A stretch of DNA of 64,000 nucleotides from Paroedura picta (GCF_049243985.1 NC_135384.1:13698501-13762500), one strand, 5' to 3'. Shown: positions 24,001-35,520, counted from the first letter of the stretch. The notes: generated from the letters alone by a model not told the origin. A program made the numbers and translations.

Positions 24001-27000
24001 CCCAGGGCCCGGCAGAAGGCTCTGGACGGGGGCGGGAGGCTTTGCGGCCTACTGCCGGGCCCAGGGGCAGGCTCGGCTGCCCCAGGGCCCGGCAGAAGGC
24101 TCGGGACGGGGGCGGGAGGCTTTGCGGCCTACTGCCGGGCCCAGGGGCAGGCTCGGCTGCCCCAGGGCCCGGCAGAAGGCTCGGGACGGGGGCGGGAGGC
24201 TTTGCGGCCTACTGCCGGGCCCAGGGGCAGGCTCGGCTGCCCCAGGGCCCGGCAGAAGGCTCTGGACGGGGGCGGGAGGCTTTGCGGCCTACTGCCGGGC
24301 CCAGGGGCAGGCTCGGCTGCCCCAGGGCCCGGCAGAAGGCTCGGGACGGGGGCGGGAGGCTTTGCGGCCTACTGCCGGGCCCAGGGGCAGGCTCGGCTGC
24401 CCCAGGGCCCGGCAGAAGGCTCGGGACGGGGGCGGGAGGCTTTGCGGCCTACTGCCGGGCCCAGGGGCAGGCTCGGCTGCCCCAGGGCCCGGCAGAAGGC
24501 TCTGGACGGGGGCGGGAGGCTTTGCGGCCTACTGCCGGGCCCAGGGGCAGGCTCGGCTGCCCCAGGGCCCGGCAGAAGGCTCGGGACGGGGGCGGCGGGC
24601 TTTGCGGCCTACTGCCGGGCCCAGGGGCAGGCTCGGCTGCCCCAGGGCCCGGCAGAAGGCTCGGGACGGGGGCGGCGGGCTTTGCGGCCTACTGCCCGGC
24701 CTAGGAGCAGGCTCGGCTGCCCCAGGGCCCGGCAGAAGGCTCGGGACTTTGGGAGTGGGCTTTGTGGCCTTCTGGCGGGCCCAAGGGCAGGTGAGCCTGC
24801 CCCAGGGCCCGGCAGAAGGCTCCCTGGGCGAGGGGAAGCCGGCCGGAGGACTTACCGCTGGGGAAGGCTTCTTCCTCTGAGCGGCAACTCCCCGGCCGGC
24901 CCAGGCGAGGCTGGGCCAACCAGCCAATGGGGAGCCGCGCTTTGCGCGGCTCCCCATTGGCTGCTTGGCCCTCGAGTGACACTCGGAGGGCCCAATCAGG
25001 AGCCGCTTCGCGGCTCCTGATTGGGCCCTCCGAGTTTTTATCCCGGACAGGGCCCGCCCTAACTCCTCCCCACTTGCCCTTACTCCTTTATTCCTCCCGC
25101 TCCTCCGGAGCGGGGGGAGGGTTAAAGATGTTTAATGAACAAGAGCAAAAAGATAAAACCTAGGTTTTACACACAGAAATGCTTATTGTAATAGAATCTG
25201 GTTCCTGCATTTTGAAGACATTTCAATATATTCCTATAAGATGAAAAAAAAATGCTCCTATGACATGAAAAATAAGAAGAGTTGTTTTTTATACCGTGCT
25301 TTTCACTACCCAAAGGAGTCTCAAAGCACCTTACAATTGCTTTTCCTTCCTCTCCGCACAACAGGCATCCTGTGAGGTAGGTGAGGCTGAGAGAGCTCTG
25401 AGAGAAGTACCCTGTGAGAACATCTCTAACAGGATTGTGACTAGTCCAAGGTCACCCACCTGTCTGCATGTGAAGGAGTGGGGAATCAAACATGGCGCAT
25501 GAGATTAGAAGCTGCCTCTCTCAACCACTACACAAAGCTGGCTCTGACAAGAAAAATATGGATTGTGAATTTTAATTCTCTCCAAGGTGTAACTGCCCTG
25601 ACACAGATGGCCTAGATGATCTTGGAAGCTAAGCAGGATTTGTTAGGATTTGTATGACAGACACCAAGGAAATCCAAGGTTGATACACAGAGACAAGAAA
25701 TGGCAGACCACCTCTGAACAATTCTTGCCTTGAAAACCTTACTGGGTCACCATCAGTCAATTGCATCTTTCCACTTCCAGGCCTTTAAACTGCCTTTAGC
25801 AAAGAGTAATTACATCAGCATGAGCCTCTTGTGGCGCAGAGTGGTAAGGCAGCCACCTGAAAGCTTTGCCCATGAGGTTGGGAGTTCAATCCCAGCAGCC
25901 GGCTCAAGGTTGACTCAGCCTTCCATCCTTCCGAGGTCGGTAAAATGAGTACCCAGCTTGCTGGGGGGTAAACGGTAATGACTGGGGAAGGTACTGGCAA
26001 ACCACCCCGTATTGAGTCTGCCATGAAAACGCTAGAGGGCGTCACCCCAAGGGTCAGACATGACTCGGTGCTTGCACAGGGGATACCTTTACCTTTACCT
26101 TTACCTTAATTACATCAGCAGGATCCATATGACTGTTTGTCCTCAGGCTTTTCCCCCTCCTCTTTACAATCAGAAATGTGTCTGCATGCCCTCAAGATGT
26201 TAGCGCTAGCTTTCTCATCCAAACTGATTCATTGATTATTGTTTTTATTACATTTCTTACCCGCCACTCTCAGCATGCCAGCTCGTGGCGGGTTACGACA
26301 TAAAATTTCCACAACAATAAAACCACATTAAAACAAAATAGTACAAAACCCCAGCATGGTGGAAAACAGTCCTTTCCCAGAATGGGACACCTGCCATTGG
26401 GCAGCAGAGGGCTATGTCAGCAAGTCATGTGGTCAAAGGGTGTCATACTTCCTAAGGGGAGGAGGGTAATCAGATCTTCTTCCTAGACTGGCCTCAACCA
26501 TAGACATGGCAGAAGAGCTCTGTCTTGCAGGTCGTGATTTTTATTCCTTTTTTTATTTCCATTCAGAATTACTTCTGAACTCTACTTCTATGTAGATGCT
26601 GTCCTTTAATCTCTAAGCCTTTGTACTGGTCTAAAGGTAAAGGTAAAGGTATCCCCTGTGCAAGCACCAAGTCATGTCTGACCCTTGGGGTGACGCCCTC
26701 TAGCGTTTTCATGGCAGACTCAATACGGGGTGGTTTGCCAGTGCCTTCCCCAGTCATTACCCTTTACCCCCCAGCAAGCTGGGTACTCATTTTACCAACC
26801 TCGGAAGGATGGAAGGCTGAGTCAACCTTGAGCCGGCTGCTGGGATCGAACTCCCAGCCTCATGGGCAAAGCTTTCAGGCAGCTGCCTTACCACTCTGCG
26901 CCACAGGAGGCTCTTTGTACTGGTCTAAATGACTGTAAATAAAGTGTTGCTGAATCTCTAAGCCTTTTTCTTATGTTCTCTTTTAGCTCACGTATGGCTC

Positions 27001-30000
27001 ATTTGCCTCAGAGGACAGGAGCACCACAGAGTTCCCTCCTTTTTACCGTATGGCCAGCAATGAAGATCTTCAGACAACAGGAATTGTCTCATTGCTTCTC
27101 CACTTTGGTTGGACATGGGTTGGACTTTTTATTGTGGACGATGACAGCGGAGAACATTTTGCCAAGATCTTGGAGCCATTGCTTTTCAAGAACGGAATCT
27201 GTTTGTCCTCCACAGGAAGAATTCCAAATCAAATCGAGTGGGATCAATATGGGGACATTGATGCTATAGTATCAAAAACATGCAAATCTTTCACAGATAG
27301 CAAATCCAATACATTTATTTTTTATGGAGAATCTATGACCTTGTTAACACTGAATGCTTTGATTAATTTTGGGGTTGTTGGATGTTGGGAAACTGTCTCA
27401 TTGACAAAAGTGTGGATTTTGACAGCCCAAATAGATATTACGCTATCTGGCCTACAAAGGGGTTTGAATTATGACTTCTTTCAAGGTGCTCTTTCCTTTA
27501 CAATTCAATCTCATGAGGTCCTTGGCTTCCAGGAATTTCTTCAAACCATCAAACCTAACTGGACAGAGGGAGATGGTTTTCTCAAGGATTTCTGGGGCCA
27601 AGCGTTTGACTGTTCATTTCCAGAGCCTGAGGAGAAAATGAAGGACAATGGGACATGTACTGGGGAAGAAAGCTTGGAGAATCTTCCTGGGTTCTTTTTT
27701 GAAATGCATATGACCGGCCATAGCTACAGTATTTACAATGCTGTCTATGCTGTGGCACATGTTTTGCATGCCATATCCACAGGTAGATCCAATCACAGAG
27801 CAATTTGGGGTGGTGAAACTGTGCAATCACAACATCTCCAGCCTTGGCAGGTAAGACCCATATTGCCACAAGTGTTTAGAGTCATGGAGAGGAAACCTCC
27901 AGATGTGTTTTCTATGCGTAATTGGGGGGTTTTATTTTTCAGAGGGTAGCTATTTTTTCTCTGCAGTGAAACAGCTATATTTGAGTCCAGTAGCCCCTTA
28001 GAGAGCAACAGGACTGGGGGAGGGGTATGAACATTTGGAAGTCAAAGCTCTTCTGAATACTTACATACCTGCTTGATTCTGACCAGGTGCACTTACAGGT
28101 CATGTAGGGGTTCCTTAAAGTTCCTTTAGATGGAAAATAATATCACAGAAACAAGGGGATTGACATTGGTACAGAAATGGCAAAATGTTTAGTTGCCTGA
28201 AGTAAACATATAATTTCCATTGCAACAGAGAAGCCACTCAGAGAAGCACCATGGAATTATATTAGCAATGTAGATATGTAGAACTTCCAACTCAGATAAC
28301 TCGTCAAAAGACCTTCAGGGTCTTGGTGTAAACACAATCTTTGTTTTTTTTTCTCTGATTAGCTACATACATTTCTTCAAGACCTTTCCTTCAATAATTC
28401 TGCTGGGGAAACCATATCTTTTAATAAGTACAAGGAAATGGGAGTTGGATTTGATATAACAAACCTGATCATATTCCCAAACAAGTCCTTTCAAAGAGTG
28501 AAAGTTGGAAGGGTGGATGCTGATACTTCTGAAGGCAACCAATTTGTCATTCACGAAGATATGATTGTTTGGCACAGAAATTTTAATCAGGTATGGATAG
28601 TCCAGGCTTGTCAGATTTTGGAAACTAAACAGGGCCAGTCCTAGCCAGTATTTGGATGGGAGACCATCAAGGAGGTCAAGGGTCATGATGGAGAGGCCTG
28701 CAATGGCAAACCTCCTCTGAATGACTTTTGCGTTGAAAACCCTGTGGGTTCACTATTAATTAGCTGTTATTTGATCACCTTTCCACCACTCAACAGAATC
28801 CATGCTGTTATCTGGGATGGAGCTGAAAGTTGAAGCTTGGAAAATCCCTCTCGGGTAGACTAAGCTCAACTGAATTAAAACAAAACACTACATGCTATTT
28901 GAAACATTTTTATCCATACAACTGAAAGACGGAAATGAGGAGACTGGGTTGGACACCCATGTTCTTTTCATTGGACCCCAAACATTCCCCATCCAGTTAA
29001 GAGGCTGCTCATTTTATATACAATGAAAAAATGCAAACTTTGCTCAACTCCTTCCTTTTTGTATTTCATAGGTGTTGCCTCTTTCAGAATGCAATGACCA
29101 CTGCAACCCTGGTTATTATAAGAAGGAGATGGAAGGGGAAATAATTTGTTGCTACATGTGTGACTCCTGTCCAGAAGGAGAGATTTCTGATCAAAAGGGT
29201 AGGCAATATATTGCATCATGTACCCAAGGTTTTAATGTGAATTCACGTTATCATTTCCTTAAGAAGGCCTTAAAGTTACTACTTTCTAATGAATTGGATG
29301 GTGCCGTCTTGTCAAATATTAGGAAATTTCTGCATAGCAAAAGAAATCCAACCCGAATCCATATCGATGTTGTCAGTTCACATATTGCTTTGTAGACCAT
29401 AAGTGCCGACAAACTTTGATACACATGTTTGCAGGGATGGGTGATATAAAAATAACAAACAAATGAACAAATGTGTCAAATGATCTCTACTTGACCAGCC
29501 TCGGAAATAATTCTGTTTGAGTACTGATCCATGAGTCAGGATTGTGTATTTGCCATTTCTTTAGATTGATACCATGCTATAGGAAAAATTCTAGCCTCTT
29601 CAAAAAATGAGTTATTGACATACACTTCTAGGCCCCAGTGTCATGGCAGAAATAGTTGGATGAATAGCTGCTAGGAATGGCATGCAGACTATCTCTGCCT
29701 TTAAGTTAATTAATTGCTAATGTTGCCTCATCTGTGGATATATAATTATACAGACTGGGGACACAGACAGACAACACAGATCTTTCTATAAACTAGAGAG
29801 AAGCCCAGGTTTACAGGAAAATCTGGATTTTTTTAATGCATTGAAGCAGTTAAAACCTCCCAGAGTGATAAAAGGAGCACATGTGCCTTTAAGAAACCTC
29901 AGTGGCTGCTGCTAGGCAACCAAAACATTGTTGCTAGCCTCAAGCCCTGGTTTCATCAGCAGCCACCCCACAAAAGCCATTGGGGTATTGTGTTCAGAGT

Positions 30001-31851
30001 TTCAGGTTAGGAAAGCCCCTTCTGATATAGAAAATCATTGGATCACTTTGGGCCAGTCATACACACTCAACCTAACCTACTTCACACTGTTGTTGTGATA
30101 ACAAAATGGAGTGGAGGAATATTCTCTAAGCTGCTTTGGGTTTCCATTGGGGGAAAAGATGAAAAGTAAATCATAAGGTGGTAAGCACGTGGGCTTTAAT
30201 GCAAACAGGGCATTAGTATTTGAATGTTTTTATCCTCCCATTGTATTGATTGTATTGTGGGCTGCCTGAGCCCTCAGGGAAGGGCAGCATAAATATCCAT
30301 AACATTAAATAAATACAGCTGAAGATGGGCAGCAAAATATCATTTGGTTCTTGGGTAGCAAGGAGAGAAGGAAGCAGGAAAAGGGTAGGATATGTGGGCT
30401 GCCAAAAAAAGGGAAAGGAGGATACATGGGAAAATGAGATACCCTCTGCAACCACATAAATTGGGCTTAGATCAGGCAACGCTCTGAAACTTTCAAGAGT
30501 TTTCCTGGATACAGCATGAGGCTGTCTGGAGAAGAGAAGCAGGGAAAGCTAAAAACAAGAAGCATATAAAGATAAACTGTGGACCATGAAGGACAGAATG
30601 AAGCAGGAAAAGAGGAAAAGGCTATGGGTTCTTTCAGGGAAGGGGAACAGGAAATAGCCAGGGCAGGGAAAATGAGATGTTTCCTTGGAAGCTCTTGTGA
30701 TCCTCTGTAGCTTGATCCTCTGTAGCTTGATGTTTTCAATTTCAATACTTGCTAAAGCTGACTTTACTGACAGCCTCTATAAAACAAGTACTTATCAGAC
30801 TAAAAGTTTTCTGAACTGCCATCTTCACATAGTAGCTGTTGAAAGATACCATGAAAATATTTCCCACATTAAATGGTGTCATTAAAAATCGGCCTATAAT
30901 CTTATATCTACTGACAGAGTAATGGTTTATCTCCCCCTTTTTCCTTCAGATATGGTCCAGTGTTTCAGATGCCCTGAAGATCAGTATCCAAGCAATGGTC
31001 ATGACCAGTGCATCAACAAAATTGTAATTTTCCTTTCGTTTGAAGAACCTTTAGGGATCACATCAGCTTTACTATCGGTGTCCTTGTCCCTGATTACAAC
31101 TTTAATGCTAGGAACATTTATTAAGCACAAAGATACCCCCATAGTCAAGGCCAACAACCGGGATATTACCTATATTCTCCTTGTTTCTCTGCTTCTCTGC
31201 TTCCTCTGTTCCTTCTTGTTCCTTGATCGGCCTAAGAAGGTGACTTGTTTCCTCCGTCAAGCTGCTTTTGGAATCATCTTCTCAGTGGCTGTTTCTTGTG
31301 TCTTGGCCAAAACCATTACAGTCGTTGTAGCTTTCATGGCTACCAAACCTGGATCCAGCATGAAGAAATGGGTGGGAAAAAGAACAACCAATTCTATTCT
31401 TCTTTTTTGTTCCCTCATTCAAGCAGGCATTTGCATGGTATGGCTCGGAACTTCCCCTCCCTTCCCAGATTTTGACATTCAATCAATGTATACTGAGATT
31501 GTAGCAGGATGCAATGAAGGCTCAATTGTCATGTTTTATATTGTCTTGGGGTACATGGGACTTCTGTCCCTTATCAGCTTAACTGTAGCTTTCATGGCCA
31601 GAAAGTTGCCAGCCAGTTTTAACGAAGCCAAGTTCATCACCTTCAGTATGGTGATATTTTGCAGTGTTTGGCTGTCTTTTGTTCCAACCTACCTGAGTAC
31701 CAAAGGGAAATATGTGGTAGCTGTGGAGATCTTCTCTATCCTGGCCTCCAGTGCTGGGTTATTAGGCTGCATCTTTCTCCCTAAATGTTATATTATTCTG
31801 CTGAAGCCAGAGCTGAACAAGAAAAAACACCTAATTAGTAGAAGGAATTGA
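21071..31851 (+). CDS. Vomeronasal type-2 receptor C, complete, six exons
   Basis: Exons 21071-21285, 22808-23099, 26987-27850, 28363-28590, 29072-29198 and 30950-31851 join into 875 aa. It starts [19 protein letters not shown], a strong signal peptide. Exon 3 opens [10 protein letters not shown] and ends QPWQ; exon 5 gives CNDHCNPGY and CCYMC, where the usual D of CCYDC is M; exon 6 carries [20 protein letters not shown] and [10 protein letters not shown], where the usual LPDS is LPAS. Intron 2 is unusually long (3.9 kb) and houses a GC-rich minisatellite, two perfect hairpins and four SINEs, including an inverted pair. A 5S-like SINE begins about a dozen bases after the exon 4 donor. All splice borders are canonical and no exon is interrupted, so the gene is probably expressed in vomeronasal neurons. 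Confidence 0.92.
21635..21766. repeat. Palindromic MITE, family M1
   Basis: CTATTCTGCACACATTGGAT at left and GCATTATCCAACATGTGCAG at right, mirror ends of about 30 bp. A 5S-like SINE begins at once beyond it. Confidence 0.75.
21768..21962 (+). repeat. 5S-rRNA-derived SINE
   Basis: GATCTCAGAAGCTAAGTAGG and TATTTGGATGAGAGATCACC match the second half of vertebrate 5S rRNA, followed by a SINE body ending CATGACTTGATGGTGC. Not a 5S gene: the first half and terminator are missing. Confidence 0.75.
22330..22560 (+). repeat. SINE family S2
   Basis: GCAGCTTCTAATCTGAAGAA, GGGGTTCAATTCCCC (box B-like), CCTACCTCACAGGTTC and GTTGTGGGGAGAGGG. Confidence 0.85.
23410..23545. repeat. Purine minisatellite, unit about 29-30 bp
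   Basis: GGGAATGCTGGGAGGAAGGG repeated about five times, some units shortened. Confidence 0.85.
23560..24830. repeat. 80-bp GC-rich minisatellite, about 15-16 units
   Basis: The word TTTGCGGCCTACTGCC recurs every 80 bp from 23641 to 24681 (14 clean units) with degenerate units at both ends. Because 80 is not a multiple of 3 and the unit has no stop in any frame, all three forward frames stay open for 380-500 codons; these are not genes. Units carry TCGGGAC or TCTGGAC variants in a pattern of three from 24021 on. Confidence 0.95.
24922..24962. repeat. Perfect hairpin, 19-bp arms, TTT loop
   Basis: Left arm begins AGCCAATGGGGAGCC and its exact reverse complement ends CCCCATTGGCT. Confidence 0.95.
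24981..25035. repeat. Perfect hairpin, 26-bp arms, TTC loop
   Basis: Left arm begins ACTCGGAGGGCCCAATC and its exact reverse complement ends GGGCCCTCCGAGT. Its inner part resembles the preceding hairpin (CCAAT, GGAGCCGC). Confidence 0.95.
25276..25545 (-). repeat. SINE family S2, reverse
   Basis: AGAAGAGTTGTTTTTTATAC at left, AACCACTACACAAAGCTGGC at right, CTGTGAGGTAGGTGAGGCTG between. Confidence 0.85.
25596..25785 (+). repeat. 5S-rRNA-derived SINE, degenerate
   Basis: GATCTTGGAAGCTAAGCAGG with the family's GACCACCTCTGAACAATTCT and GGTCACCATCAGTC. Confidence 0.7.
25822..26106 (+). repeat. SINE family S1 with target site duplication
   Basis: Full-length, from GAGCCTCTTGTGGCGCAGAG to a (TTTACC)n tail. 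Flanked by TAATTACATCAGCA at 25807-25820 and again at 26107-26120, a clean target duplication proving retroposition. Confidence 0.9.
26240..26350 (-). repeat. LINE 3' tail-like fragment, reverse
   Basis: TTTTTATTACATTTCTTACC, CGTGGCGGGTTACGACATAA and AACAATAAAACCACATTAAA. Confidence 0.4.
26636..26912 (-). repeat. SINE family S1, reverse, with target site duplication
   Basis: AGGTAAAGGTATCCCCTGTG at left to CCACAGGAGGCTC at right, flanked by the 16-bp TTTGTACTGGTCTAAA at 26620-26635 and 26913-26928. Confidence 0.9.
27851..28362. other. Intron 3 of V2R C, nothing recognised
   Basis: No repeat recognised. Confidence 0.5.
28603..28795 (+). repeat. 5S-rRNA-derived SINE beside exon 4 donor
   Basis: Starts 12 bp after the GT donor at 28591: CAGATTTTGGAAACTAAACA, TATTTGGATGGGAGACC and a tail ending with TTATTTGATCACC. 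Confidence 0.75.
29199..30949. other. Intron 5 of V2R C
   Basis: 30215-30325 holds a LINE tail-like piece (GTGGGCTGCCTGAGCCCTCA, then AAATAAATA). 30340-30680 is purine-rich. The rest is not recognised and no gene is supported. Confidence 0.45.
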
Positions 31852-31923
31852 AAATAAATATTGCCCTGCAAGTTGTATTTCTGATGGATGGTGAAAGTAG
31901 TGAGTGGGCCTATTATAGCAATA

Positions 31924-32140
31924 TAGCCATCTTGGTGTCATGGTTAGGAGTGCGTATTTCTAATCTGACGAGCTGGGTTTGATTCTGTTACCCCCCACAT
32001 GCAACCAGCTGGGTGATCTTGGGCTCACCACAGCACTGAAAAAGCTGTTCTGACTGAGCAGTAATATCAGGGCTCTCTCAGCCTCACCCAGCTCACAGAG
32101 TGTCTGTTGTGAGGAGAAAAAAGGGAAGGAAATTCTATGC
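31924..32140 (+). repeat. SINE family S2
   Basis: ATCTTGGTGTCATGGTTAGG, GAGCTGGGTTTGATTCTG, CAGCTGGGTGATCTTGGGCT and CTGTTGTGAGGAGA. Confidence 0.85.
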
Positions 32141-32550
32141 TATAGTTGTTTATCTCTATGCAATGTAGTAGTTAGATTCCCAACACATCAAATGTGAAAA
32201 ATAAGTGGAATAAAACCTTAGTGAAAATGATTAATACAACTAATGATTATGAGCAGTTATTCTTGAGTATCACATTTTTAAACCTCTTTTTGACAAATTT
32301 AGGTGACTGCTACCATGATACCTACTGTTTCAGCTTATTATCTGGTGTTACAAATTGATTTTTCTTTAATCTCTTGCATTTTTATGTTGTCATTGTTTCT
32401 CATTGATGGGTAAACTTGGGAAAACTGGGTGAACTGTGTCCATTTGATTATAAGTATTGTATTCTCTAAGAGGTCCCACTAAGTGTTAGAGATGAACAAA
32501 TAATAATTTTGTGAGGTGTCATTGTCAAGTTCTTTTTTACTGATCAATAA

Positions 32551-32822
32551 AAGGCAAAGGTAAAGGTTAAGGTATCCCCTGTGCAAGCACCGGGTCATGT
32601 CTGACCCTTATGGTGATGCCCTCTAGTGTTTTCTTGGCAGACTCATTACAGGGTGGTTTGCCATTCCCTTACCCAGTCATTATCATTTGACCCCCCAGCA
32701 AGCAAGCTGGGTACTCATTTTACCGACCTCGGAAGGATGGAAGGCCGAATCAACCTTGAGCCGGCTGCTGGCATCGAATTCCCAGCCTCGTGGTCAGAGC
32801 TTCAGACAGCATGTTGGCTCTC
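32551..32822 (-). repeat. SINE family S1, reverse
   Basis: GGTATCCCCTGTGCAAGCAC at left, CATCGAATTCCCAGCC (box B region) and a worn head near 32820. Confidence 0.8.
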
Positions 32823-33689
32823 CAAAGCTTACCTCCCTTCCCACATAATATTGATCTCTACAATGGTACGGCCATATTAAATCTATAGGTAGTATAGAAG
32901 GAATGTAGGACAATTAATTCTTTCTCCTTATGAATTGCTTCCTCTTATTTAACTCTGGCCTCAGAAGAATAATATAGCAGCTAGGAAAAAGCTACAAGCC
33001 AGTATTCGAGCACTGGAGGTCAGGATAAATTAATTTTTATATGTCTTTTATTTTTTTAAAACATTTATCAGGTGATACGGTCCAAAAGGTCAACACCACC
33101 ACTGAAATGTCCTTTTTGTAGGTTGTTACTCATATATCACAGAAAATGGCAGCTCCCAAAGTGGACCTTCAACAAAAGCAGGAGTGGTTAGATTGCTTTG
33201 TATGGAAGTAGGAAGCACTGGGTCAATTAAACACCAATATGTTATCCTTCCCCCTTTAAATTAGCTCCACACATTTCTTCAAGGCATTTCATTTAATAAC
33301 TCAGTTGGAGAACATGTGTCTTTCAATGATAACATGGAAATGGAATCTGGGTTTGATGTAATGAACCTGGTCACATTCCCAAACAAATCATTTCTTCATG
33401 TAAAAGTTGGACATTAATTATCCATGAGGATCTCATATATATATATATTATTTATTATTGTCTCAGAGGCCATAAGATAACCTTCTAGTGGTTGGGTTTA
33501 TGGGAACATATTTCACTGTGTCTTGATTTGGCTACTACCCAAATCCCAGACATTTAAAGTATGAAATTAAAATGGCAAATTCATCTATTCTTCTTAACAT
33601 CTGAACACATTTTTAAAATAACTGTATACACAAAACAAAGGTTTACTATTACCTCTTGTTTTTAACCACCAAGTTGCAGTGGACTTAAA

Positions 33690-33866
33690 GTTATCCTGTA
33701 GGGTTTGCAAGGCTAGAGAAGTTCATAGGTGGTTTTGGTAATATTTCTGGCTCTATGTAGCAACTCTGGTAATTCCTTGATATTTCCATCCAAATACTGA
33801 ACAGGGCCAAACCTACATAGCTTCCAAGATCAGATGAGATTGGGCTAACCTTGGCCATTTCGGTTA
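33690..33866 (-). repeat. 5S-rRNA-derived SINE, reverse, in pseudogene D
   Basis: TCCATCCAAATACTGAACAG and CTTCCAAGATCAGATGAGAT are the reversed 5S-like head. Confidence 0.7.
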
Positions 33867-34142
33867 GGACTTATTTTCCATGCATTCTTTTGTATAGATA
33901 TTTCTTATGGAGCCTAATAAATTTTCTTAATTGACTACAAATAACACCTTTTGTAACATAAAGAATGCCTGAATTATCCTTTCCCAATCTCCTTTAATGT
34001 GTGGACAGGTGCTGCTTCTTTCCGTATGCAATGATTACTGCCACCCTGGTTCTCTGAAGAAAAAGAAGTAAGGGGAGCAGTTTTGCTGCTATGATTGTAC
34101 TCCTTGTCCAGAAGGGAAAATTTCAGATCAAAAGGGTAGTTG

Positions 34143-34240
34143 GAACAAATTTTGAGTCCCATGGCACCTTTAAGAACAACAAAGTTTTATTCAAAGCACG
34201 AGCTTTTGTGTGCATGCACACTTCTTCAGATACAACATCA
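34143..34240 (+). repeat. Half copy of fold-back element, family M3
   Basis: GGCACCTTTAAGAACAACAA, GAGCTTTTGTGTGCATGCAC: left arm of the family, degenerate. Confidence 0.5.
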
Positions 34241-34439
34241 TGGAATGGAAGTAATCAGTTCACACTTTTAAGGCAAAAAGTAAGAGTAGGTGGTTTAGGA
34301 TGAAATCCTATGTTCGTGTTTCTGGGAGTAAGTGCCACTGAATATAGCAAATTTTCTGAGTGGACACTAGAGATATGCAAAAAAAAATTATAATTTCACA
34401 TCATAGGTTCAGGAGAACTAATATTACCATATTCAGTCA

Positions 34440-35520
34440 CTATATTACTGTTTCAGGATCTAGAGGCTGAGGAAACATGATGCAATTTTGATGCCATTTG
34501 CTTGAAAAAAGCCACTTCAGTCACTGTGAGTCCCTCATTCCCCATTTTGTGAAATAAAACAGACCACAGGCTACAATGAAGAAAAGGGGTTAAGTCAGAA
34601 TTTTCAATGAGAAAAAAAATAATATTGTCAGCCAGTGTAAAACTAGGGTTGGATCTGCACGGAGCTCCCCCCCCCCCCCCACTTTCAATCCTGCTGAATT
34701 CTGATCGATTTGAACCCAAGTCTTGGTGCTCCCCTCCCCACTTGAAACAGAAACCCATCTGCATGAGCCTGAGAGCAGGTAAGCAAACGGGCGGGGGGGG
34801 GGCCGAGATGAGCAGAGGAAGGTTACTTGGCCAGGAAGCCAAGCCTGAATCACCAGTTGAAAAAGCAGAGTCAAAGTCCAGTCTGGGTCTTAACATGTAA
34901 ATAAAGTCCAGGGAGAGCCAAATTGAAGTCCAGAAACAACCCAAGGTCGGAAGCCAGATAAGTGGAGTTCATAGCCAAAACCAGAGTGCAAATACCAGGA
35001 GTGTAGTCAATAAGCCATTTGCCAGAGTCAAGGAAGTCAGAGGTCAGTCCAGACAGAGATTTGCTGGGGCAGCGGTGGATCAGGACCTGATGGGAGGTTT
35101 TTTGCACACTTTTCTGCACCCATTCTGAGGAGCTGCTGTTGCCTTGCCTAAAAGCAGCCTGGCTAATGAGCTAATCAACTACACCTAATCAACTACACCT
35201 GAGCTAATCAACTACACCTCACTCACTCTCCCTAGAAGCAGTTTCAGCTGTACTCCATCTATTTTGACAACGAGCCTGAAGCCGGGCACTCCTCCACCAT
35301 TCAGTGAAATCTGATCGCCTTTGCGATCTGGGAAAGTGACCAGCTGCTCTCTGTTGCTCTCTGCCAGACTCTCTGTGGACTCAGAGGAATCTCTCTCTTC
35401 TGCCTGCACTGATGGCCTATCTGGTTGATTCATGGCCCAGCTGTTTCTGGTTGCTGTGGCAATGTGTCAGAGGCTCGAGGCGATGGCGGGGGCATGACAG
35501 CTGTTCTACCAGGCCTATGG
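34440..35520 (-). repeat. Unclassified repeat-like block, possibly an LTR fossil
   Basis: Mixed C- and G-runs and a moderately GC-rich stretch whose reverse strand begins TGTCATGCCCCCGCC. Reading frames here (up to 163 codons, proline-rich) match no family. An old LTR retroelement piece is possible but unproven. Confidence 0.25.

Larger units (their letters stand above)
23197..25110. repeat. Composite GC-rich element in intron 2 of V2R C
   Basis: Begins with AACTAGATATTAAGCCCGC, where CCCGCTGT pairs with ACAGCGGG at 23226-23233, then a purine-rich stretch, a short minisatellite (23410-23545), an 80-bp minisatellite (about 23560-24830), two perfect hairpins and the 11-mer CGGACAGGGCC at 25044. 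The 5' motif and the 11-mer recur at 59162 and 60640. Treating the whole as one element is inference. Confidence 0.5.

Noticed and set aside
23372-25020. Overlapping forward reading frames of 502, 475 and 382 codons
   Set aside because: They all run through the 80-bp stop-free minisatellite, whose length shifts frame each unit so that every frame is open. The translated repeats are rich in G, P, R and A and match no family.
25822-26106. tRNA genes at the S1 elements
   Set aside because: A and B box-like words are present, but the body is long, repeated and flanked by target duplications, so these are SINEs.
31852-33264. Exons 1-3 of V2R D
   Set aside because: No TKFYQH, LTYG or WTWVGLL wording in any frame; only SINEs and unrecognised sequence.
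34453-34944. Minus-strand frame of 163 codons, proline-rich
   Set aside because: Lies in an unclassified repeat-like block with poly-C and poly-G runs; no domain recognised.
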